Assembly: GCA_903910215.1 (NCBI GenBank)
Contig: CAIVYV010000231.1
Coordinates: 1 to 13,852, forward strand
Length of the DNA stretch: 13,852 nucleotides
Reading direction: 5' to 3'
DNA from: an uncultured Pseudomonadota bacterium
Lineage (GTDB): Bacteria > Pseudomonadota > Gammaproteobacteria > Steroidobacterales > Steroidobacteraceae
Below, piece after piece: positions 6,217 to 13,642 of the stretch. The translations under genes were made by a program, and so were the position numbers. The notes under the pieces were generated by a model that saw nothing but the letters and a program-made list of their open reading frames with translations, was not told where the DNA came from and searched no databases. Positions within the stretch are counted from its first letter, which is position 1, and every line of letters starts with the position of its first letter.

Positions 6217-8838
6217 TCAGTGCGTGGTCGGCGACTCGCCTGCCTCATCGGCAGATGGCAGCACAGCAGTCTCATCGACCACCTCACCTTCCTCGGTCGC
6301 CAGCAATCCGACACCTTCGACGCCGGCCAGTCGCTCACCCTCATCGAGGCGAATGAGGCGAACACCCTGGGTGTTGCGTCCGACGATCGAGATCTCGCTC
6401 ACGCCCGTGCGTACGAGTGTGCCATTGGAGCTGATCAGCATGATTTCCTGGTCGGCCTGCAATTGCAGCGCCGCCACGGTGCGACCATTTCGCTCGGTGG
6501 TCTGCAACGCGATCACGCCTTGTCCGCCACGGCCATGTAACGGGAAGTCTTCCAGCGGAGTCAATTTGCCGTACCCGTTCTCGGATGCGGTGAGGATCAA
6601 ACCATCGCCGACGACGACCAACGAGATGACCTCTTGGCCTTCGGCGAGCTTGATGCCGCGAACGCCGGTGGCGTCGCGACCCATCGGACGCACTTCTTCT
6701 TCATTGAAGCGAATGGCCTTGCCACCGCTTGAGCAAAGGATGATGTCGCGCTTACCGTCGGTGAGGCCGACGCCGACCAACCGGTCGCCATCGCGCAGAT
6801 CGACCGCGATGATGCCGGAGGGACGAGGACGCGAGTATGCCGATAGAGGCGTCTTCTTGACGGTGCCATGACTCGTCGCCATAAACACGAAGCGCTCGTC
6901 GTCGAATTGCTTGATTGGCAGTACGGCATTGATCTTCTCACCCTCTTCGAGCGGCATGAGATTGACCAAGGGCTTCCCGCGCGCACCACGACCCGCCTGC
7001 GGCAGTTCGAATACCCGCAGCCAATACACACGACCTCGACTCGAAAAACAGAGCAACGTGTCGTGCGTGTGCGCCACGAAGAGCTTTTCGACGAAATCTT
7101 CGTCTTTGACCGCCGTTGCCGCCTTGCCGCGACCGCCGCGCCGTTGCGCTTGGTACTCCGACAAGGGCTGGCTCTTGGCATAACCCGCGTGCGAGAGCGT
7201 AACAACGACATCTTGCGGCTCGATCAAATCTTCGGTGGCCAGATCGATGTGATCGAGATTGATCTCGGTGCGACGCGCATCGCCATAATCTTCGCGGATC
7301 GCGATGAGCTCATCGCGCACCACCTGGGTCAAACGCTCAGCGCGCGCGAGGATGTCCGACAGATCGGTGATCTCGGCCAGCAATTCGGCGTACTCGGCGA
7401 CAATCTTGTCCTGCTCGAGTCCCGTCAAACGGTTCAAGCGCATGTCGAGGATCGCCTGAGCCTGCTCCTCGCTGAGACGATAACCACCGCCCTCACGCTG
7501 CAAGCCAAGTTCAGCCGCGAGATCTCTCGGTCGCGTCGAGACATTGTTGGCACGCGCCAGCATCTCGGGCACCGCGCCGGAACTCCATACCTTCGAGAGC
7601 AATCCGACCTTGGCTTCAGCCGGTGTCGGCGACGCTTTGATGAGCGCAATGACCTCGTCGATGTTGGCGAGCGCCACGGCCAACCCCTCGAGCAGATGAG
7701 CGCGAGCACGAGCCTTGGCGAGATCGAACACCGTACGACGGGTAACAACCTCTCGACGGTGGCGAATGAACGCCTCGAGCATCTCCTTGAGCGATAGCAA
7801 TCGCGGCTGGCCATCGACAAGCGCAACCATGTTGATGCCGAACACCGTTTCGAGCGGCGTTTGCGCATACAGGTTGTTGAGGATGACCTCAGCGTTCTCG
7901 CCACGCTTCAACTCGATGACGATGCGCATGCCGTCCTTGTCGGACTCATCGCGCAAACCGTCGTTGGAGATCCCCTCGATCTGCTTGTCGCGAACGAGAT
8001 CAGCGATGCGCTCGATCAAACGCGCCTTGTTCACTTGATACGGTAGCTCGGTAACGATGATCGCCTGACGATCACCGCGACTACCGACCTCTTCGAAGTG
8101 AGTACGCGCGCGGATCGAAAGCCGACCACGACCGCCCTTATAGGCGCTGACGATCTCACGAGCACCGTTGATGATGCCGGCCGTCGGAAAATCCGGCCCT
8201 GGTACGTGCTGCATCAGCGCCGGCAAGCCGATCTCCGGATCGTCGATCACGGCGATGCATGCGTTGATGACTTCCGTGAGATTGTGCGGCGGAATGTTCG
8301 TAGCCATGCCGACGGCGATACCCGAGGAACCGTTGACCAACAAATTCGGGATGCGCGAGGGCATCACCGCGGGTTCGGTCAAAGAATCGTCGTAGTTCGG
8401 AACAAAGTCGACCGTCTCGCGATCGATATCGGCGAGCAACTCGCCGGCCAATCGCGACATACGCACTTCGGTGTAACGCATGGCTGCCGGCGTGTCACCA
8501 TCGACCGAGCCGAAGTTGCCTTGGCCATCGACGAGCAGGTAGCGCATCGAGAACGGCTGCGCCATGCGCACGACCGCGTCGTAGACCGCCACGTCGCCGT
8601 GCGGATGGTACTTACCGATGACGTCAACGACGACGCGCGCCGATTTCTTGTACGGCTTGTTGTACTCGTTGCCGAGTTCACGCATCGCGTAGAGAACGCG
8701 ACGATGGACAGGTTTCAGGCCGTCACGAACATCCGGGAGCGCGCGCCCGACGATTACGCTCATCGCGTAATCGAGATAGGACTGACGCATCTCGTCTTCG
8801 AGATTGACGGGCAAAACTTCGCGGGCAATTTCGCTCAT
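6217..8838 (-). CDS. gyrA: DNA gyrase subunit A
   Basis: The breakage-reunion subunit of DNA gyrase; with GyrB it introduces negative supercoils using ATP. The 873-residue length matches E. coli (875). Visible are the N-terminal DYAMSVIVGRALPDVRDGLK segment, the active-site tyrosine Y122 in AAMRYTE, VNGSSGIAVGMATNIPPHN, the coiled-coil tower region, the GyrA box QRRGGRG that wraps DNA, repeated blades of the C-terminal beta-pinwheel, and a short acidic tail. In the quinolone-resistance-determining region the sequence is HPHGDVAVYD, so residue 83 is Val (codon GTG at 8590-8592) while Asp87 is kept. I chose the ATG at 8838 because the next residues match family N-termini; an in-frame ATG at 8988 would add 50 unrelated residues lying inside ubiG. 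First gene of the minus-strand cluster, divergent from ubiG. No clear Shine-Dalgarno sequence. Confidence 0.98.
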   Translation of the reverse strand: MSEIAREVLPVNLEDEMRQSYLDYAMSVIVGRALPDVRDGLKPVHRRVLYAMRELGNEYNKPYKKSARVVVDVIGKYHPHGDVAVYDAVVRMAQPFSMRYLLVDGQGNFGSVDGDTPAAMRYTEVRMSRLAGELLADIDRETVDFVPNYDDSLTEPAVMPSRIPNLLVNGSSGIAVGMATNIPPHNLTEVINACIAVIDDPEIGLPALMQHVPGPDFPTAGIINGAREIVSAYKGGRGRLSIRARTHFEEVGSRGDRQAIIVTELPYQVNKARLIERIADLVRDKQIEGISNDGLRDESDKDGMRIVIELKRGENAEVILNNLYAQTPLETVFGINMVALVDGQPRLLSLKEMLEAFIRHRREVVTRRTVFDLAKARARAHLLEGLAVALANIDEVIALIKASPTPAEAKVGLLSKVWSSGAVPEMLARANNVSTRPRDLAAELGLQREGGGYRLSEEQAQAILDMRLNRLTGLEQDKIVAEYAELLAEITDLSDILARAERLTQVVRDELIAIREDYGDARRTEINLDHIDLATEDLIEPQDVVVTLSHAGYAKSQPLSEYQAQRRGGRGKAATAVKDEDFVEKLFVAHTHDTLLCFSSRGRVYWLRVFELPQAGRGARGKPLVNLMPLEEGEKINAVLPIKQFDDERFVFMATSHGTVKKTPLSAYSRPRPSGIIAVDLRDGDRLVGVGLTDGKRDIILCSSGGKAIRFNEEEVRPMGRDATGVRGIKLAEGQEVISLVVVGDGLILTASENGYGKLTPLEDFPLHGRGGQGVIALQTTERNGRTVAALQLQADQEIMLISSNGTLVRTGVSEISIVGRNTQGVRLIRLDEGERLAGVEGVGLLATEEGEVVDETAVLPSADEAGESPTTH

Positions 8839-8889
8839 AAAGAGCTTGAAATAGTACCATACGAGACCCGTCAACGCCGTGGTTCCCGC
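8839..8889. promoter_or_regulatory. Divergent gyrA/ubiG intergenic region, presumed promoters
   Basis: These 51 bases separate the gyrA start (minus strand) from the ubiG start (plus strand) and should hold or adjoin the promoters for both units. On the minus strand a TTGACG (8874-8869) fits a sigma70 -35 box, and TATTTC (8853-8848) is a possible -10 box, but the 15-base spacing is short and transcription would then start only a few bases before the gyrA ATG. No convincing pair is visible for ubiG. The placement is therefore tentative. E. coli gyrA and ubiG are also divergent neighbours. Confidence 0.35.
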
Positions 8890-9600
8890 ATGCCCATCGA
8901 GACTCCTTTCGACGCCGCCGAAGTGGCCAAGTTCGACGCCCTCTCGCACCGGTTTTGGGACCCTGCCGGAGAGTTCAAACCGCTGCATAACCTCAACCCG
9001 CTACGGGTGGAATTCATCGCCGAGCGTGCGAGCCTGAAGGGTGCTCGCGTGCTCGATGTGGGCTGTGGCGGTGGCCTTTTAGCCGAGTCGCTCGCCAAAC
9101 GCGGTGCCCGTATGACCGCGATCGATCGCGCCGCGGGCATGATCGAAGTTGCCCGTCTGCACGCAGCTGCCGGCAGCATCGCCATCGACTACCGACTGCA
9201 GCCAGCAGAAGAGTTGGCCGAGCGTGAGCCTGCCGCGTTCGATGTGGTCACCTGCATGGAGATGCTCGAGCACGTACCCGACCCGGGCGCGACCATCGAC
9301 ACCCTGGCGAAACTCTGCAGACCGGGCGGGTTGATTTTTCTCTCGACGATCAACCGCGATTGGCGATCCTTCCTCCTTGCCATCGTCGGAGCGGAATACG
9401 TGGCCGGCCTCGTCCCCAAAGGCACACACGAGTACGAGCGCCTGATCCGACCGGCCGAGATAGCCGCTTGGGCGCGCGCCGCGGGACTCGAACTGCTAGA
9501 GCTCGCTGGACTCGAGTACAACCCGCTGACCCATGCCGCCACGCTCGTGAAGCAACCCAAGGTCAATTATCTCTGCGCGTTGCGTAAACCGGCCGAATGA
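8890..9600 (+). CDS. ubiG: Ubiquinone biosynthesis O-methyltransferase
   Basis: SAM-dependent methyltransferase that performs both O-methylations of the ubiquinone head group. The 236-residue product matches the family length (E. coli 240). It begins MPIETPFDAAEVAKFDALSHRFWD and continues with FKPLHNLNPLR, the SAM-binding VLDVGCGGGLLAESLAKRGA (residues 54-73), AIDRA, and MEMLEHVPDP, all characteristic of UbiG rather than of general methyltransferases. The ATG at 8890 is the first plausible start; the frame stays open about 800 bases further upstream, but that part is antisense to gyrA and resembles nothing. No strong Shine-Dalgarno sequence is visible. The stop overlaps the start of the next gene (ATGA), so the following protein is probably translationally coupled. 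Confidence 0.97.
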   Translation: MPIETPFDAAEVAKFDALSHRFWDPAGEFKPLHNLNPLRVEFIAERASLKGARVLDVGCGGGLLAESLAKRGARMTAIDRAAGMIEVARLHAAAGSIAIDYRLQPAEELAEREPAAFDVVTCMEMLEHVPDPGATIDTLAKLCRPGGLIFLSTINRDWRSFLLAIVGAEYVAGLVPKGTHEYERLIRPAEIAAWARAAGLELLELAGLEYNPLTHAATLVKQPKVNYLCALRKPAE

Positions 9601-10409
9601 CGCCAGAGCTGCACGACGCCGGTGCTACGAGTCGCGAACTCGTGCTGCGATTTTCCCCGCCCGCCGACCGGCCACGGCTGCAGGCGCTGTTTGATATCGA
9701 GCGCGAGATCACGACCAGTCTTCGTCCCGACCTCGATCACAACGTGGCGCACACGCGTCTCGAGTGGTGGTCTGAGGAATTCACTCGCCTCTGCCAAGCG
9801 AGCCCACGACACCCCGCAACCCGAGCACTAGCCGAGGCCTCGCTGACGGCCGGGTTGTCTTTGCCAGATTTGCGAGGACTCGCGGAGGCGACCCGCATCG
9901 ATCTGGCGACCGTGGCTTTTCTCACCCAGGCCGAACTCGATGACTATCTCGCGCTCTGGGCCGACAGTGTGTTCGCCTCTCTCGGCCAACCGGCCTCGGA
10001 TCGCGCTCGCGCGCTCGGCCGAGTGATTCGTGAGATCGAACTACTCGCGGACTGGCCACAGCATGCGCATCGCGGCCGCCTGTACCGTGCGCTCGGCGAT
10101 CCGCCAGAAGCGCACGAGCCTTGGGTTCGCCATCCGTTGGGCGAGCTTGAGTCCCGGCATTTGCGAGCGCGCTTGACTGAACTCGCAGCCGAAGTACGCA
10201 CGCTGGCGGGCGCCTGCTCCGTCGACGAATTGCCGACGCGGGCACCGGCACTGCTCTGGGCTACGCTCGCCCACGACACGGCAGTACGCCTACGAAGCCG
10301 CTTGCCGGACTTCTCGATCACTCGGTTCGAACCGTTGTCGCGTACGATTCGCGCCTGGCGCGCCGCGGTGACTTTGTCACGCGGCCGATTGCCGAGCGCC
10401 TTGCGGTAG
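9597..10409 (+). CDS. Squalene/phytoene synthase-fold family protein, degenerate motifs; function unknown
   Basis: A 270-residue soluble protein with no signal peptide or membrane segment. I do not recognise an exact orthologue, but the order of short motifs resembles the squalene/phytoene synthase (trans-isoprenyl diphosphate synthase, head-to-head) family: RLQALFDIEREI (28-39), RLEWWSEEFTRL followed by PRHPATRAL (54-78), a Leu/Asp segment with FLTQAELDDYLALWADSV (108-125), and RVIREIELLADWPQHAHRGRLY (142-163), which lines up with the family's QxxNILRDxxEDxxRGRxY helix. In that comparison Asn becomes Glu, Arg becomes Ala, and the second Asp of DxxxD becomes His; the first Asp-rich motif is not recognisable. 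It therefore resembles the catalytically doubtful branch that includes NDUFAF6-type proteins. Start ATG overlaps the ubiG stop, and yciK-like follows after 20 bases. A role linked to isoprenoid quinones or to respiratory complex assembly is speculation from context. Confidence 0.6.
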   Translation: MTPELHDAGATSRELVLRFSPPADRPRLQALFDIEREITTSLRPDLDHNVAHTRLEWWSEEFTRLCQASPRHPATRALAEASLTAGLSLPDLRGLAEATRIDLATVAFLTQAELDDYLALWADSVFASLGQPASDRARALGRVIREIELLADWPQHAHRGRLYRALGDPPEAHEPWVRHPLGELESRHLRARLTELAAEVRTLAGACSVDELPTRAPALLWATLAHDTAVRLRSRLPDFSITRFEPLSRTIRAWRAAVTLSRGRLPSALR

Positions 10410-10429
10410 AACCTCTTTCAGGAGAGACG

Positions 10430-11239
10430 ATGAGCCCGACTTCCTTCGACCCGACGCGTATCCGCTTGTCACCCGGCGAGCTCCGCGGGCGCGTGATAGC
10501 CATCACCGGACCGACGGCCGGCATCGGCCATGCACTCGCCCTCGAATGCGCTCGATACGGTGCCGAGGTTTTGCTGCTCGGGCGCAACGTCAAAAAGCTC
10601 GAGGCAGTGCACGATGCAATCCTCGCCTTGCAGGCCCACGATGGTGTTGCCATCGCTGCTCCGGCGATCGCTCCGCTCGACCTGGAGAAAGCCGTTGCAC
10701 AGGATTTCGACACGATCGCCCGCGCTGCCCAAGAACGCTGGGGACGGCTCGATGGTCTCGTGCTGAATGCGGCCCTCCTCGGTCAGCCGATGCCCATCGA
10801 GGAATACGACATGCCCACCTGGGTACGCGTGATGCACGTCAACGTGACCGCCAACGCCGCTCTCACCCAAACCCTGTTGCCCCTACTGCGCGCCTCGAAC
10901 GATGCCTCGATCGTGTGCACATCGAGTGCGGTGGGTCGCAAGGGACGCGCCTACTGGGGTGCCTACGCCGTTTCCAAGTTTGCGCTCGAAGGATTCATGC
11001 AGGTTCTGGCCGATGAGCTCGAGAAATCGACCGTGCGCGTGAATTCTTTGAATCCGGGCAAGGCTCGCACGCAAATGCGCCGACAGGCCTACCCCTCGGA
11101 AAACATCAACACCCTGCCGGATCCGGCGACACTGACGGCACCTTTCGTCGCATTACTCGGGCCGCAGGCACGCGGCGTCACCGGCGGGGCCTTTGACGCT
11201 CAGTCGGCGTCGTCTTCCTCATCGCCGATCGGCACCTGA
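10430..11239 (+). CDS. yciK: YciK-family short-chain dehydrogenase/reductase
   Basis: Classical short-chain dehydrogenase of 269 residues; the physiological substrate of YciK proteins is not established to my knowledge. Motifs: cofactor site TGPTAGIG (26-33), with Pro where most members have Ala; LLLGRN (48-53), where Arg suggests NADP(H) preference; structural NAA (113-115); Asn138; catalytic Ser at 165 or 166 in CTSSAVGRKG; and YxxxK at Tyr179/Lys183 in WGAYAVSKFALEGFMQVLADE. The latter segment and the closing FDAQ match E. coli YciK closely. A good AGGAG lies a few bases before the ATG. The reading frame continues 11 residues past FDAQ as a serine-rich tail (SASSSSSPIGT) that overlaps the 3' end of the convergent rluB-like gene by 40 bases. 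In E. coli yciK is also close to rluB. Confidence 0.92.
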   Translation: MSPTSFDPTRIRLSPGELRGRVIAITGPTAGIGHALALECARYGAEVLLLGRNVKKLEAVHDAILALQAHDGVAIAAPAIAPLDLEKAVAQDFDTIARAAQERWGRLDGLVLNAALLGQPMPIEEYDMPTWVRVMHVNVTANAALTQTLLPLLRASNDASIVCTSSAVGRKGRAYWGAYAVSKFALEGFMQVLADELEKSTVRVNSLNPGKARTQMRRQAYPSENINTLPDPATLTAPFVALLGPQARGVTGGAFDAQSASSSSSPIGT

Positions 11240-12045
11240 CCCGCCTCGCTGCTTTGCAGCGCCTGCGATTCCTCGTCGGTCAGCTTGCGAAAATGGCCGC
11301 GATTTAGATCGCGTGTCAGCGCGAGTGCGCCTAGTCGTGTACGCAAAATTCGACTGACGAGCGCACCTTGTCGCTCGAACAACTGCCGAATCTCCTTGCC
11401 GCTCGCACCCTCGACTTCGATGCGATACCAGCGGTTGGCGCCTTCGGTGAACTCGTCCGACCCCTCCACCGCCAACACCGAAAGTTTTCGACCATCGTCC
11501 AACTGACCGCCCGCGATCGCATCGAGGCTTTCCGGCGTCAATTCGCCGCGCACTCGGATCAAGAATTCGGTCAACCAGCGGCGCACGCGACGCTGCAAGC
11601 GGGTCGCAAGGGCGCCATCGGTAGTCAGTAGCTCCAAGCCTCCATCGACGTTGGGCATCGGCGAGACCGCCAGGAATCGCTTACCGGCCCGGCGCGGCAG
11701 TTTCGGCACGAGCTCTTCGGTCAAAGATTGTCCGGGTGAGCGATTGCAAAGAAACGTCGACGCGTCGACTGAGAGCTTCTCGGGATCGCGCGCTCGCCTG
11801 AGCACGCGACCGTCGATACGGATTTCGTCACGACCCTGCACGCGCTGACCGAGCTCGGCGCGCACGCCGTTGATGGTCACCCGTCCCGCAATGATCCATT
11901 GCTCCGCTTCGCGACGCGAAGCCAGCCCGGCCTGAGCAAGCACTTTTTGCAAGCGATCACCCGGCAACTCCGCACCGCTTGTTCGGGAGCCCGGGCGGGG
12001 GCTAGGGCGAGCGCCCGATCGCCGAGGCGGACGACGACTCGTCAC
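11200..12045 (-). CDS. rluB: RluB/RsuA-family protein with S4 domain, catalytic aspartate replaced
   Basis: RluB makes pseudouridine at position 2605 of 23S rRNA in E. coli. This 281-residue protein has a basic, disordered-looking N-terminus (1-28), a clear S4 RNA-binding domain (about 29-80, with RLQKVLAQAGLASRREAEQWI, GRVTINGVRA and IRIDGR), then a divergent pseudouridine-synthase-like domain. Around the active site, family members have AVGRLDVNTEGLLLFTNDG; here AV and GL are the same distance apart but the eight residues between read SPMPNVDG, so Pro131 takes the place of the catalytic Asp. The usual HPS segment is lost (QRRVRRW), EYxVRV is EFLIRV, and the C-terminal EGRNREVRRL is EGASGKEIRQL. 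It is thus probably not an active synthase, or uses other residues. The tail is acidic (DEEDDAD). The GTG start overlaps the scpB stop (GTGA). The symbol denotes family and position, not proven activity. Confidence 0.82.
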   Translation of the reverse strand: MTSRRPPRRSGARPSPRPGSRTSGAELPGDRLQKVLAQAGLASRREAEQWIIAGRVTINGVRAELGQRVQGRDEIRIDGRVLRRARDPEKLSVDASTFLCNRSPGQSLTEELVPKLPRRAGKRFLAVSPMPNVDGGLELLTTDGALATRLQRRVRRWLTEFLIRVRGELTPESLDAIAGGQLDDGRKLSVLAVEGSDEFTEGANRWYRIEVEGASGKEIRQLFERQGALVSRILRTRLGALALTRDLNRGHFRKLTDEESQALQSSEAGQVPIGDEEDDAD

Positions 12046-12734
12046 GCCTCCGTCCGATCAGCGACGTAGACTGGCTCGTCATCCGATGGCGCCGGCTCAA
12101 TCACGGGTGCTGGGGTTTCAACGGCGTCGCCACCGTCGGCAGTCTCGGTCGCCTCGGTAGCTTCGAGGTCACCCGCCACCGGCAGCATCAACTGCGGATT
12201 GAGATCCGCCATGGCCTTGAGCTCGGCAAGCGGCGGTAACTCGTCGATGCTGCGCAGACCAAAGTAATCGAGGAACTCGCGAGTCGTACCGAGCAACTCC
12301 GGATGACCCGGGACATCACGATGACCCACCACGCGAACCCAATCTCGCTCCATCAGCGTCTTGATGATGTTCGGATTGACCGCAACGCCACGAACCGACT
12401 CGATTTCGGCTCGGGTAATCGGTTGTCGGTAAGCCACCAATGCCAAAGTTTCGAGCAGCGCACGCGAATAGCGCTGCGGACGTTCCGGCCACAGTCGCGA
12501 CACCTCGCGCCCATAACCCTGCTTGATCTGGATTCGCCAACCGCTCGCGGTTTCCTTGAGCTCAATGCCGCGATCGGCGTACTCGCTTTCCAATTGCTGC
12601 AAGGCAGCGACGATCTGCGGCTTCTCCGGACGACCGTCCTCGTCAAAGAGCTGCGCGAGATCTGCAGCCGGCAAGGATTTCCCGGCAGCCAACAACGCGG
12701 CCTCGACGACATTACGAATGTGATTCTCGCTCAT
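12042..12734 (-). CDS. scpB: Segregation and condensation protein B
   Basis: Winged-helix protein that dimerises and binds the kleisin ScpA within the SMC-ScpAB condensin, which compacts and helps segregate the chromosome. The 230-residue product has two winged-helix halves: residues 1-80 (MSENHIRNVVEAALLAAGKSL, LQQLESEYADRGIELKE, GWRIQIK) and about 88-165 (LLETLALVAYRQPITRAEIE, RGVAVN, HRDVPGHPELLGTTREFLDYFGL), all typical of the family. After about residue 185 comes a low-complexity Glu/Thr/Pro tail (EATEATETADGGD and onward) longer than the core family needs. The ATG overlaps the scpA stop in ATGA, and the scpB stop overlaps the rluB-like GTG, so scpA-scpB-rluB appear coupled. Confidence 0.97.
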   Translation of the reverse strand: MSENHIRNVVEAALLAAGKSLPAADLAQLFDEDGRPEKPQIVAALQQLESEYADRGIELKETASGWRIQIKQGYGREVSRLWPERPQRYSRALLETLALVAYRQPITRAEIESVRGVAVNPNIIKTLMERDWVRVVGHRDVPGHPELLGTTREFLDYFGLRSIDELPPLAELKAMADLNPQLMLPVAGDLEATEATETADGGDAVETPAPVIEPAPSDDEPVYVADRTEA

Positions 12735-13636
12735 GCTGTTCCTTCGTCCTGAGATTCGTCATCGGGTACCGCACGCAGGCGCGGCGATTGCACGGCACGC
12801 ACGTGCAGTGGCCCGTAAGGCTCGGTCTGCACGAGATCGAGCAGACCCTCGCGCACCAATTCGAGGATCGCGATAAAGGTGACGGTGACGCCCATGCGCC
12901 CCTCCTCTGGCTTGAAGAGGTTGCCGAAGTCAACGAAACCACCGCCCTCGACTGCCGCCAGCACATCCGTCATGCGCGCACGCACGGACAAGCGCTCACG
13001 CTGCACGTGGTGATGTTGGAACATCGCCGCACGCGAGACGACATCGCGGAAAGCGACGATCATCTCCTGCAGCGTGACAGTCGGCAGCTGTGTCAGCGGC
13101 CGACGGTGTTCGTTGTGCGCACTTGCCAACCAAATATCGCGCTCGAGTCGCGGCACGCGATCGATACTTTCGGCCGCCTGCTTGTAGCGCTCGTACTCCT
13201 GCAAGCGACGCACGAGATCAGCACGCGGATCTATTTCTTCGGTTGTCACCTCGCTAGAGCGCGGCAACAACATGCGGGATTTGATCTCGGCGAGCGTAGC
13301 CGCCATCAACAAATATTCACCCGCTAGCTCGAGCTGCATGTCCTGCATCAGCTCGATGTAGTTCATGTACTGACGCGTGATATCCGCGAGCGGAATATCG
13401 AGGATGTCGAGATTCTGGCGACGGATCAGATACAGCAGCAGGTCGAGCGGACCCTCAAACGCCTCGAGAAAGACCTCGAGAGCCTGCGGCGGGATGTAGA
13501 GATCACGCGGCAGTTGCGTGACAGGCTCGCCCTGAACCACGGCAAAAGGCATCTCTTCCTGCGTCGGAACGCTCACTGCATTCGCCTCGACGGCATCCGC
13601 AGGCGGTGGCACCAGACGCAATTCGGGTTTGGACAT
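12731..13636 (-). CDS. scpA: Segregation and condensation protein A (kleisin)
   Basis: Kleisin subunit that bridges the SMC heads and recruits ScpB. The 301-residue protein starts with a poorly conserved segment (1-45), then the N-terminal domain that contacts the SMC neck (about 47-125; FEGPLDLLLYLIRRQNLDILDI, ITRQYMNYIELM, GEYLLMAATLAEIKSRMLLPR), a linker that binds ScpB, and a C-terminal winged helix (about 245-285; VTFIAILELVREGLLDLVQTEPYGPLHV) that contacts the other SMC head. The ATG lies six bases after the trpS stop, with purine-rich GAAGAG just before it, so it is probably cotranscribed with trpS. Presence of scpAB implies an SMC rather than a MukBEF condensin in this organism; the smc gene itself is not in the window. 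Confidence 0.97.
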   Translation of the reverse strand: MSKPELRLVPPPADAVEANAVSVPTQEEMPFAVVQGEPVTQLPRDLYIPPQALEVFLEAFEGPLDLLLYLIRRQNLDILDIPLADITRQYMNYIELMQDMQLELAGEYLLMAATLAEIKSRMLLPRSSEVTTEEIDPRADLVRRLQEYERYKQAAESIDRVPRLERDIWLASAHNEHRRPLTQLPTVTLQEMIVAFRDVVSRAAMFQHHHVQRERLSVRARMTDVLAAVEGGGFVDFGNLFKPEEGRMGVTVTFIAILELVREGLLDLVQTEPYGPLHVRAVQSPRLRAVPDDESQDEGTA

Positions 13637-13642
13637 AGCTCT

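Noticed and set aside
6868..7797. 309-codon plus-strand open frame inside gyrA
   Set aside because: Fully antisense to conserved gyrase sequence; composition is what antisense of a GC-rich gene gives, with no family motif.
8098..8889. Long plus-strand extension in frame with ubiG, which would give a 500-residue protein
   Set aside because: It is antisense to the well-conserved gyrA coding sequence, resembles no family, and UbiG has its normal length from the ATG at 8890. Long antisense frames are common in GC-rich DNA.
8839..8988. Fifty-residue N-terminal extension of GyrA
   Set aside because: It lies in the ubiG coding region, is unlike GyrA N-termini, and ATG 8838 gives exact E. coli numbering for Tyr122 and Asp87.
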